From the NCBI GenBank assembly GCA_013214985.1, contig JABSRY010000065.1, positions 1 to 8,894 on the forward strand: DNA of 8,894 bases, in the 5' to 3' direction. The position numbers were made by a program, and so were the translations under genes. Below the pieces are notes generated by a model. That model searched no databases. It saw nothing but the letters and a program-made list of their open reading frames with translations, and was not told the DNA's origin. Shown here piece after piece: positions 1 through 6,411 of the stretch (its first letter is position 1; every line of letters begins with the position of its first letter). Origin of the DNA: Hyphomicrobiales bacterium (lineage in GTDB: Bacteria > Pseudomonadota > Alphaproteobacteria > Rhizobiales > OSC116).

Positions 1-626
1 TCGAAACCTCAGCACGTTATTTAGAACGCATGGCCAAAATCGATATGAGCATCGAAATCGAACTCGGCATTACTGGCGGTGAAGAAGATGGCGTTGGTCA
101 CGATTTAGAAGAAGGCGCCAACACCGACCATTTATATACCCAACCAGAAGATGTTTTAGCCGCATATAACCTGTTAACCCCAATTGGGCATTTCTCAGTT
201 GCTGCAAGCTTTGGTAATGTACATGGTGTTTATAAACCAGGTAATGTAGAGCTTCGCCCCGAAATTCTTATGCATTCTCAAGCTTTGGTGCAAAAAACCC
301 ATAAACTAGCCAATAACCCACTACATTTGGTCTTTCATGGTGGTTCAGGCAGCGAAAAAGCAAAAATCGCCGAAGCGCTTACTTATGGTGTGTTTAAAAT
401 GAACATCGATACCGATACACAATTTGCATATGCAGAGCCTATTGGTAATTATGTCGACGCACATTCAATTGCATTTAAACATCAAATCGACCCCAAAGAT
501 GGTACGCCATATAAAAAATTCTACGACCCACGTAAATGGGTTCGTGCCTGCGAAGTTAGCTTTGCAGATCGCTTGGTCGAAGCGTTTAAAGATCTTGAAT
601 CTTATGGCAAATCAATTGCTAAATAA
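1..626 (+). CDS. fbaA: Class II fructose-1,6-bisphosphate aldolase, C-terminal part (5' end outside window)
   Basis: Cytosolic zinc-dependent aldolase that reversibly cleaves fructose-1,6-bisphosphate into dihydroxyacetone phosphate and glyceraldehyde-3-phosphate (glycolysis, gluconeogenesis, Calvin-type cycles). The reading frame is open from the left edge (first full codon at base 3), giving 207 residues. Compared with about 359 residues in E. coli FbaA, roughly 150 N-terminal residues are missing because the window starts inside the gene. Seen motifs are IELGITGGEEDG near the start of the fragment, the zinc-ligand segment GNVHGVYKPG, the zinc/phosphate segment FHGGSGS, and the substrate loop MNIDTDTQ, followed by the family's YDPRKW segment. 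These match the long, class IIa (E. coli/yeast) subgroup. It ends in tandem TAA stops and is followed by an intrinsic terminator. Identity is seen from motifs; the pathway role is family knowledge. Confidence 0.96.
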   Translation, partial: ETSARYLERMAKIDMSIEIELGITGGEEDGVGHDLEEGANTDHLYTQPEDVLAAYNLLTPIGHFSVAASFGNVHGVYKPGNVELRPEILMHSQALVQKTHKLANNPLHLVFHGGSGSEKAKIAEALTYGVFKMNIDTDTQFAYAEPIGNYVDAHSIAFKHQIDPKDGTPYKKFYDPRKWVRACEVSFADRLVEAFKDLESYGKSIAK

Positions 627-635
627 TAAGTTTGG

Positions 636-667
636 CGGGCGGTCTTTAATTAGTCCGCCCGTTTTTT
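636..667 (+). terminator. Intrinsic terminator after the aldolase gene
   Basis: A GC-rich stem of 7 bp (CGGGCGG at 636-642 with CCGCCCG at 655-661) encloses a 12-nt loop and is followed directly by six T residues (662-667). This is a textbook Rho-independent terminator ten bases after the first aldolase stop codon. It lies only 30 bases before the PfkB kinase start. The two genes may therefore be transcribed separately or linked only by read-through. Confidence 0.88.
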
Positions 668-696
668 ATTGAGTGCCATAAATTTAGGAGATCATA

Positions 697-1812
697 ATGA
701 AAGCACTTACAATTGGCGGCGCAACCAACGATTTTATTGCCATTATTGAAGATGACTTAATCGAACGCATGACTATGCATAATGCAACTTCATCCTTCTT
801 ATTGTTTGAAGAAGGCCGAAAAGTAGATGCAACTTCAATTGAAGCCTTTGTGGGCGGCGGTGCCACTAATGCAGCCGTTGCAATGTCGCGTTTAGGGTTT
901 GATGCAGCAGCAATCGTAAAAATCGGCAACGACCATGCAGGCGATAAAATTGTAGAAACCTTCCATAATGAAGGGGTGGACGATAAATTTGTCATTCGTT
1001 CCGATAAGGACGCAACAGGCCGCGCCGTTATGGTTTCTTCCCATGTTAAAAACCCAACCATATTTGTTTGTCGTGGCGCTAACACACGCCTGCGAGAAGA
1101 TGAGATAACCCCAGAACATTTTAAATCAATGGATTTGATTTATATAACGGGCTTATCGGGCGATTCAAGTGCGGCTTTTCCGCATATCGTATCTTTAGCC
1201 AAACAATCGGGCGCAAAAATTGCAGCCAACCCAGGCATTCGCCAATTATCATCGCGCAGTCAAGATTTTTATAAAAGCCTAGAGCTTATCGATATTTTAT
1301 CGTTAAACGAAGCCGAAACGGCTCAATTAGTGCCGCTCATCATTAAAGATCATAAAAAAGCCAAGCTAGTAGAGGTCTCCCCTAAATCTAAGGGTGGAGA
1401 TGAAGAAGTAACCATGCCCGAACTGGTCAGAAACGGTTTGTCGGCAGGTGGTTTTAACATGTCGTTGGGTGATTTTTTTGCAACCATATTGCATTTAGGC
1501 ATCGAAACATTTGTGCTGACCAATGGCAAAGAAGGCGCCTATATCGGCAATAAGGATGGTGTCTATTTTTGCAATTCAAACAAAGTCGACGTCAAAGGCA
1601 CAGCAGGGGCAGGGGATGCATTCTTTTCTACCTTCACTTCTTTGCTAACCGATGGCGCGTCTATTGAAGATGCAACCCACGCTGCAACCATAAATTCAAG
1701 CAATGTTGTTGCCTGCATCGATACGCAATCTGGCCTGTTAAAACGCAATGAGCTTAAAGGCAGACTAAAAGCTTTTAGCACCAAAAATTGCCGAAACTAC
1801 AAATTTGTCTAA
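697..1812 (+). CDS. PfkB-family carbohydrate/nucleoside kinase
   Basis: Cytosolic ribokinase-fold kinase of 371 residues, transferring a phosphate from ATP to a sugar, sugar phosphate or nucleoside; the substrate cannot be read from the sequence. Visible family marks are an N-terminal substrate-binding GGGATN (residues 53-58), the NxxE motif as NEAE (204-207), the ATP-site segment TNGKEGA (275-281) and the C-terminal PfkB signature GTAGAGDAF (301-309) with Asp307 as expected catalytic base. It is longer than typical members (about 300-330). The extra length lies mainly around residues 210-260, a Lys/Glu-rich insertion between the NxxE motif and the ATP site. The start is supported by a TAGGAG ribosome-binding site at 685-690, six bases upstream. 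Its place just after an aldolase gene suggests sugar-phosphate metabolism, possibly phosphofructokinase activity. Annotation pipelines may call such proteins adenosine kinase; both are inference. Confidence 0.9.
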   Translation: MKALTIGGATNDFIAIIEDDLIERMTMHNATSSFLLFEEGRKVDATSIEAFVGGGATNAAVAMSRLGFDAAAIVKIGNDHAGDKIVETFHNEGVDDKFVIRSDKDATGRAVMVSSHVKNPTIFVCRGANTRLREDEITPEHFKSMDLIYITGLSGDSSAAFPHIVSLAKQSGAKIAANPGIRQLSSRSQDFYKSLELIDILSLNEAETAQLVPLIIKDHKKAKLVEVSPKSKGGDEEVTMPELVRNGLSAGGFNMSLGDFFATILHLGIETFVLTNGKEGAYIGNKDGVYFCNSNKVDVKGTAGAGDAFFSTFTSLLTDGASIEDATHAATINSSNVVACIDTQSGLLKRNELKGRLKAFSTKNCRNYKFV

Positions 1813-1864
1813 AATTAACGCATATAATAGTTTCCGTAAATAATGTTATGGACTCACAAAACCC

Positions 1865-1901
1865 AAAAAACCTTTCCTGTTAAACGCAAACAGAAAAGGT
1901 T
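1865..1901 (-). terminator. Intrinsic terminator of the chemoreceptor gene
   Basis: A 13-position inverted repeat (1869-1881 with 1889-1901, 7-nt loop) lies 30 bases past the chemoreceptor stop codon. On the minus strand every position pairs, one as G-U, and the stem runs into a run of six U (complement of 1865-1870). On the plus strand the same position is a C-A mismatch and the following sequence (TCTTAATTA) is a poor U-tract. It is therefore mainly a minus-strand terminator, though it may weakly stop transcripts from the PfkB kinase gene that converges on it. Confidence 0.85.
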
Positions 1902-1931
1902 CTTAATTAGGCGATAGTCGCAAAGTTATAC

Positions 1932-4016
1932 TTATGCAGCTTCTACAGTATTTGCACTTTCTTGTAAGCTGCTAATAACATCATTCATTCGGTCACCAAG
2001 GTCACCAATTTGGTCAGAAGTTTTATCAGCTTCGGTTAATACGGTCGATGAAATTTCACCAACTGTACTGGTTTGGCTAGAAACAGCCTGCAAAATCTCA
2101 GTAAACTCGTTAGTACTTTGCGCCGCTTCTTGCACATTGCGGCTAATTTCCGCAGTTGCGGCTGTTTGTTGTTCAACAGCTTGTTGAATTTGGTCGGTAA
2201 TTTCGCCCATATCCTTAACCGTATTGCCAATTTCACCAATCGCATCTACCGTGTGGTTGGTAACATTTTGAATGGTCTGAATTTGGGTAGATATTTCGAC
2301 CGTCGCATTTGCTGTTTGGTTGGCTAAGTTTTTAACCTCAGATGCCACAACCGCAAAGCCTTTGCCCGCGTCCCCCGCTCTTGCTGCCTCAATCGTTGCA
2401 TTAAGCGCCAATAAGTTAGTTTGTTCAGCAATGTCAGAAATTAGCTTAACCACATCGCCAATGGCCTGAGCCGAGTTAGCAAGCGATTTAACAGTCTCAT
2501 TTGTTTTGGTGGACTGTTCAACCGCATCTCGCGAAATTTGACTAGATTTTGCAACCTGTATACCCACTTCAGAGAATGAACATGACAATTCTTCAGCGGC
2601 AGATGCAATCATATTAATTTGAGATGAAATATTGCTCGCGTTCACATTGGCATTTTCTGTATGCCCAACCAGCGTATCAATCACCCCATCCAAACGGGTA
2701 GATTCGCTAGACATATTCTTAGACTGCATAGAAACATTACTAACCACGGTCTGAACTTGCGACTCTAAACTATCCGCAATTGAGTTTAACTCATCGCTTC
2801 TATCGGCTTCAGCTTGTTTACGGTTACGCTCATCTTGTTGTTTTAAGCGTTGCACTTCAGCATTATTCATATCAAATATTTCAAGCGCCCTTGCTAAATC
2901 ACCGACTTCATCTTTTTGCTTAATAGCAGGTATTTCAAGGCCAATTTCACCTTTCGATGATCTTTCCATCAAGCCAACCATCATGGTTAGTGGCTTAGAG
3001 ATAGAGCGGCTAATTACCAAACCAAAACCAATAATTAAAGTCATGATAATGCCAACACCAATTAATATATAAGTATATAATTGCGCTTCACTTGCATCAC
3101 GTACTAAGTTTACTTGCTCAAGTTTTATGTCTGTCGCAACTCTTAATTTAAAGAAGTTAGGTTCTAATAATGCGAATTCGTCTTTAAAATCACCTAATGT
3201 TTTATCCAAAAGTTTTGTTTTCTTTGAATAAGCCTTAAAATGCGCATAGTAGGCTTTTAATAAACCAGAAAGTTCTTTACGTTGTTCTTTCTTCAAGCCG
3301 CTACTATAAAAATAACCCGCTGTACGCGTTTTTGCTCGGCTAACTTCGCCTATATTCTTTTTAGCATGGGTCACCAAATAATAGGCCTCAAAACGGCGCA
3401 TCACATTAAGTTCAGAGTTAATCTTGGTTAAGTTGCCAATTTTAAGGGCTTTCTTTTCAAAAACATCACCGGCTTTATCAAGCTTTGCATGAATGCCATG
3501 GTCTTTATCAAAACCAAGCTCGGTTTGTTGGGTAACTAACTGGTCAAACACCGCTGCAATAGCGTTGCCATTTTCAATTAAGGTGTTAATTTCGGCATCG
3601 ACTGCCTCAGCGCCAGCAAGGCGCTTCATACTTTGTAAAGAGTTTATCAATTTGTCTAAAGTAGCTCTTACATCAACAGCATAATTAATATCTTTTTTAA
3701 CAAAAAACTCTTGCTGTTGATTTGCAAACACCAAGAAATCTTTATCAAGTTTTATGGCCTGGTCACCAAGCGACATAAAAATTTCGGCTTGTTGTATAAA
3801 TTTTTGGCTTTCAACTTTCTGAAAATAAGAAAGACCCGATATAGCCAACATGGCAATTACCGCCAATACCACGAGTGTGTTAATTCTAGTAGATATTTTA
3901 AAAGAAGAAAACAAAGCCGACCTTTTACTTATGGCAGATTGCTCTATTGAAAATAAACCTATATTTTTAAACATAACCAATGCTTTGGTCAAAATACTTT
4001 GAACCTTATTAGACAT
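1932..4016 (-). CDS. Methyl-accepting chemotaxis protein with large periplasmic sensor domain
   Basis: Inner-membrane chemoreceptor that signals through CheW/CheA. With the ATG at 4016 it has 694 residues: a cytoplasmic N-terminal stretch of about 45, a first membrane segment (about 47-65), a mainly helical periplasmic domain of about 250 residues (66-313), a second membrane segment (314-336), a HAMP domain (337-389, with Pro342), and a coiled-coil signalling domain to the C-terminus. The conserved hairpin tip is at 531-565 (EQTNLLALNATIEAARAG, then KGFAVVASEV). The periplasmic size and helical make-up resemble the helical bimodular (HBM) class; the ligand is unknown. There is no NWETF-like C-terminal CheR tether; it ends TVEAA. 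A GTG at 4043 would add nine residues but has no Shine-Dalgarno, whereas GGGG lies eight bases before the chosen ATG. No other che or flagellar gene is nearby. Confidence 0.95.
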   Translation of the reverse strand: MSNKVQSILTKALVMFKNIGLFSIEQSAISKRSALFSSFKISTRINTLVVLAVIAMLAISGLSYFQKVESQKFIQQAEIFMSLGDQAIKLDKDFLVFANQQQEFFVKKDINYAVDVRATLDKLINSLQSMKRLAGAEAVDAEINTLIENGNAIAAVFDQLVTQQTELGFDKDHGIHAKLDKAGDVFEKKALKIGNLTKINSELNVMRRFEAYYLVTHAKKNIGEVSRAKTRTAGYFYSSGLKKEQRKELSGLLKAYYAHFKAYSKKTKLLDKTLGDFKDEFALLEPNFFKLRVATDIKLEQVNLVRDASEAQLYTYILIGVGIIMTLIIGFGLVISRSISKPLTMMVGLMERSSKGEIGLEIPAIKQKDEVGDLARALEIFDMNNAEVQRLKQQDERNRKQAEADRSDELNSIADSLESQVQTVVSNVSMQSKNMSSESTRLDGVIDTLVGHTENANVNASNISSQINMIASAAEELSCSFSEVGIQVAKSSQISRDAVEQSTKTNETVKSLANSAQAIGDVVKLISDIAEQTNLLALNATIEAARAGDAGKGFAVVASEVKNLANQTANATVEISTQIQTIQNVTNHTVDAIGEIGNTVKDMGEITDQIQQAVEQQTAATAEISRNVQEAAQSTNEFTEILQAVSSQTSTVGEISSTVLTEADKTSDQIGDLGDRMNDVISSLQESANTVEAA

Positions 4017-4168
4017 CCTATTAACCCCAATTAATATATCCACGTCAAATACTGTGTTATATTAGGCATTAATAAGGTTAATGTTTTACTACTAATTGTT
4101 TATATGCGTTCAATAATATTGTTCTAGTTCTTTAATTGAGCATAAAAAGAAAATATCACCGTTAAATG

Positions 4169-4213
4169 GCACAGTAAAAGCAACTATAACTTTCTGTGCA
4201 GCAGTTTATGCTG
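4169..4213 (-). other. Two small stem-loops between regA and the chemoreceptor gene
   Basis: Within the 203 bases between regA and the chemoreceptor gene there is a bulged hairpin (GCACAG/CTGTGC plus AAAG/CTTT, arms 4169-4180 and 4190-4199). A second 5-bp hairpin (CAGCA/TGCTG, 4199-4203 with 4209-4213) lies right after the regA stop. Neither is followed on the minus strand by a clean U-run, so they may be a weak 3' end or transcript-stabilising structure for regBA rather than a standard terminator. The rest of the gap (about 4044-4168) is very AT-rich; I see no gene in it. Confidence 0.35.
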
Positions 4214-4219
4214 TAAAAT

Positions 4220-4765
4220 CTATTTTGGCGCCCTTTTCGAAAGAATTCTTTGCAAGGTTCTGCGGTGCATATTTAGCCTCCGCGCAGTTTCAGACACGTT
4301 CCGATTGCATAACTCATAAACACGTTGTATGTGCTCCCACCTAACGCGGTCAGCACTCATCGGGTTTATGGGCGCGTCGGCATTTTCACCTGGCAGTGCC
4401 AATAGTGCCGCCAATATTTCATCGGCATCCGCTGGCTTGGCTAAATAATCAATAGCGCCAAGCTTAACTGCGCTCACTGCGGTGGTTAAATTGCCATAAC
4501 CCGTTAGCATAATGGTTTTGCTATCTGGGCGGGTTTCTTTTAATTCAGCAATAACATCTAACCCGTTACCATCGCCAAGGCGCATGTCAACCACGGCAAA
4601 TGCAGGTGGGTTTTGCTTAACAATGTTTAAGGCAGCAGCTACAGTATCAGCAGTTTGAACTTCAAAACCCCTAGCTTGCATCGCTCTAGAAAAGCGGTTT
4701 AAAAAAGGCAAATCATCATCAACCAATAACAGGCTTTTATCTTCTAAATTTTCAATTTGTTGCAT
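4220..4765 (-). CDS. regA: Redox response regulator RegA/PrrA/ActR family
   Basis: Cytosolic DNA-binding response regulator, the partner of RegB, which in alphaproteobacteria controls respiration, carbon and nitrogen fixation and, where present, photosynthesis genes. With the ATG at 4765 it has 181 residues (Rhodobacter RegA about 184). The receiver domain shows acidic residues Asp16-Asp17 (LLLVDDD), phospho-acceptor Asp60 (VVDMRLGDGNG), Thr88 (MLTGYG) and Lys110 (LAKPAD). A proline-containing linker leads to the Fis-type effector domain, with the near-invariant family stretch MSADRVRWEHIQRVYELC and the helix-turn-helix SETARRLNMHRRTLQRIL (about 158-175). A TTG at 4780 could add five residues; the ATG is preferred because GGA lies ten bases upstream and the TTG has nothing comparable. 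It follows regB by 60 bases with no terminator, so the two are probably one operon. Confidence 0.95.
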   Translation of the reverse strand: MQQIENLEDKSLLLVDDDLPFLNRFSRAMQARGFEVQTADTVAAALNIVKQNPPAFAVVDMRLGDGNGLDVIAELKETRPDSKTIMLTGYGNLTTAVSAVKLGAIDYLAKPADADEILAALLALPGENADAPINPMSADRVRWEHIQRVYELCNRNVSETARRLNMHRRTLQRILSKRAPK

Positions 4766-4825
4766 TAAGATATTGTCCAATAATAGTGTTCTAATAATAT
4801 TCCTAGCATAAGGTCTATAATAAAT

Positions 4826-6208
4826 CTAATCAATTAGTCCTATATTCTTAAAGTCGTTATGTTTCCACCTAAGGTTAATATGCGCTCCCACCATTTTTGG
4901 CTGATTTTTGCTAAACTCAACCATAGGCTTGTGGGATATAGAGTTGCCAACCAACATTTTAGCACCAGATCGCTCCAAAACGGTTTTGGCAATAAAAAAC
5001 CCAAGCCCCATGCCATGATGTTGGCCAGTGGTCATGCTGTCATCGGTTGCAAATCGGCTAGATATAAACGGCTCACCCAATTTATCTATTATTTCGTCAG
5101 AAAACCCATCCCCATCATCAGCAATATGAATGGTGGTAAATTTCTCAGACCATTTAAGTTCAATAACCACTTTTTGCTTGGCAAATTCTGTAGCATTGTT
5201 AATTAAATTGCCCAACGCATATAAAAAAGCAGGGTTACGGTGCAAAATAGGCGTCGGGCAATCGTCAATAGCCGTTTCAATCACCTCAATGTCAAAATCC
5301 GCCATGCGGTGCTTAGATATCAAGTCATCCAGCATTTCAGTAATAGGATAATCTAAAAAATCATCCCTTATTTCATTTTTTCGCGCTTGTAATTCGGCCA
5401 ATATAAAGCGGCATCGGGTCGCTTGTTCTGCCAACAGGCCTAAATCTTCATGCACATTAGGCAGGTCTTTCAATTCATATTTTAATTCTTTAGCAACCAG
5501 CGTAATGGTCGATAATGGCGTGCCTAATTCATGAGCCGCCGCCGCCGCCAATCCATCAAGCGCCGACAATGTTTGTTCACGCTCCAGCATTAGTTCTGTG
5601 GCGCTTAAAGCCGCAAACATAGAATGTGCCTCTAACGATATCCGCCGAATATAAATCGATAAAAACAACATAACCAAAACCAAAGATGTCCATAACCCAA
5701 TTAAATACAATTCAGGTATGACAAACTGGTTAGAAAGCATCCAAGGCAAGGGCTCATGATATATGCCCAGTATAGAGATAAGCCCAACGGCAAACGCAGC
5801 CAACCAAATGGTGCTGTTTCTTGGCAATATAGTCGCCGAAACCGAGACAGGCACAATGAACAAAAACATAAATGGGTTGGCGAGCCCTCCAGTAAAGTAA
5901 AATATAGTGGCCAATTGCAGCAAGTCATAACTCAGCAAAGAGGTCGCATAAATAGTCGACAACCGGTAACTCGATGGAAATAATATCGCCAACGTAATGT
6001 TTAAATTTGCAGACAAAATAATCGGAATAAAACACCAAAATATTGGCAAATCATAACCCAATACAAAATACACAAATAATATGGCGAGCGATTGCCCCGC
6101 CACCGCAAGCCACCTAAGCTTTATAGAGGTCTGAAGCCGCAAATGTCGAACCACCCCAAACTTATGTGTGGTTTCTTCATCTTCATGGTGCCAACTGCTA
6201 AAAAACAT
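4826..6208 (-). CDS. regB: Redox sensor histidine kinase RegB/PrrB/ActS family
   Basis: Inner-membrane sensor kinase that phosphorylates RegA according to the redox state of the quinone pool and of a reactive cysteine. The 460-residue product has six likely membrane segments (about 33-50, 55-77, 82-105, 111-128, 132-151, 165-187). The family's GGxxNPF quinone-associated motif appears as GGLANPF (107-113) between segments 3 and 4. The H-box AAAAAHELGTPL places the phospho-acceptor at His226. Cys266 in ATRCRFIL matches the redox-active cysteine of Rhodobacter RegB (Cys265; His225 there is the phosphorylated residue). N-box NLINNATEFA (334-343), DDGDGF (364-369) and GMGLGF (399-404) complete the ATPase domain. 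A GTG at 6238 would add ten residues, but only the ATG at 6208 has a Shine-Dalgarno-like GAG (seven bases upstream), and this start brings numbering close to Rhodobacter. First gene of a regB-regA operon. Confidence 0.96.
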   Translation of the reverse strand: MFFSSWHHEDEETTHKFGVVRHLRLQTSIKLRWLAVAGQSLAILFVYFVLGYDLPIFWCFIPIILSANLNITLAILFPSSYRLSTIYATSLLSYDLLQLATIFYFTGGLANPFMFLFIVPVSVSATILPRNSTIWLAAFAVGLISILGIYHEPLPWMLSNQFVIPELYLIGLWTSLVLVMLFLSIYIRRISLEAHSMFAALSATELMLEREQTLSALDGLAAAAAHELGTPLSTITLVAKELKYELKDLPNVHEDLGLLAEQATRCRFILAELQARKNEIRDDFLDYPITEMLDDLISKHRMADFDIEVIETAIDDCPTPILHRNPAFLYALGNLINNATEFAKQKVVIELKWSEKFTTIHIADDGDGFSDEIIDKLGEPFISSRFATDDSMTTGQHHGMGLGFFIAKTVLERSGAKMLVGNSISHKPMVEFSKNQPKMVGAHINLRWKHNDFKNIGLID

Positions 6209-6244
6209 ATAAAAGCTCAAATGATAATATGGGTTCACTAAGTC

Positions 6245-6275
6245 ATATCAAGCAGATTAATAGTTCGCAAGTCAA
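6245..6275 (-). promoter_or_regulatory. Candidate regB promoter
   Basis: On the minus strand TTGACT (6275-6270) and TGATAT (6250-6245) resemble -35 and -10 boxes but are 19 bases apart, which is longer than ideal. Transcription would begin near 6238, leaving about 30 bases before the ATG at 6208. This agrees with the internal ATG being the true regB start, because a GTG at 6238 would have no leader. Sequence pattern only. Confidence 0.3.
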
Positions 6276-6300
6276 AAAGGCGCAACAAAGCGCAAATAGT

Positions 6301-6329
6301 AACGGCATTAATTAACATGTATAGCCGTT
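6301..6329. repeat. Inverted repeat AACGGC/GCCGTT in the regB-senC intergenic region
   Basis: Perfect 6-base arms (6301-6306 and 6324-6329) are separated by 17 AT-rich bases. The arms are GC-rich in an otherwise AT-rich region midway between two divergent genes, so the element could be an operator for a dimeric regulator. The arms are short and could be chance. Confidence 0.35.
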
Positions 6330-6343
6330 CACTTTTTTGCGAT

Positions 6344-6358
6344 GCGGCAAGCTGTCAC
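6344..6358 (+). promoter_or_regulatory. Possible RegA-binding site upstream of senC
   Basis: GCGGC-N5-GTCAC fits four of five bases in the right half and all of the left half of the RegA/PrrA pattern GCGNC-Nx-GNCGC described for Rhodobacter. It lies directly upstream of the candidate senC -35 box, where an activator would be expected, and between divergent genes of the RegBA circuit. The assignment is inference; the motif is short and degenerate. Confidence 0.4.
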
Positions 6359-6359
6359 C

Positions 6360-6387
6360 TTGTTAAATAATAATAATAGGCTAGTTT
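6360..6387 (+). promoter_or_regulatory. Candidate senC promoter
   Basis: TTGTTA (6360-6365) and TAGTTT (6382-6387) are spaced 16 bases and would start transcription near 6394. That gives a leader of about 18 bases that still contains the AAAGG ribosome-binding site (6400-6404). The -10 box is a poor match, which fits a promoter needing an activator such as RegA. Confidence 0.3.
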
Positions 6388-6411
6388 CAAAATCTCTCGA
6401 AAGGTATTATC

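Noticed and set aside
684..1085. 133-codon minus-strand frame opposite the PfkB kinase gene
   Set aside because: Fully antisense to a motif-confirmed gene and with no recognisable family pattern; a shadow frame.
1823..1828. Perfect TATAAT on the plus strand after the PfkB kinase gene
   Set aside because: No -35 box at suitable spacing and no plus-strand gene or structured RNA downstream before the convergent terminator; likely chance in AT-rich sequence.
2000..2800. Repetitive-looking segments within the chemoreceptor gene
   Set aside because: Explained by the heptad-based coiled coil of the signalling domain, not by a DNA repeat or mobile element.
4111..4121. Palindrome CAATA-A-TATTG in the chemoreceptor upstream region
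   Set aside because: Consists almost wholly of A and T in a very AT-rich gap, so such palindromes are expected by chance.
4859..5206. 115-codon plus-strand frame opposite regB
   Set aside because: Antisense to the conserved kinase domain and low-complexity in composition; no sign of independent coding.
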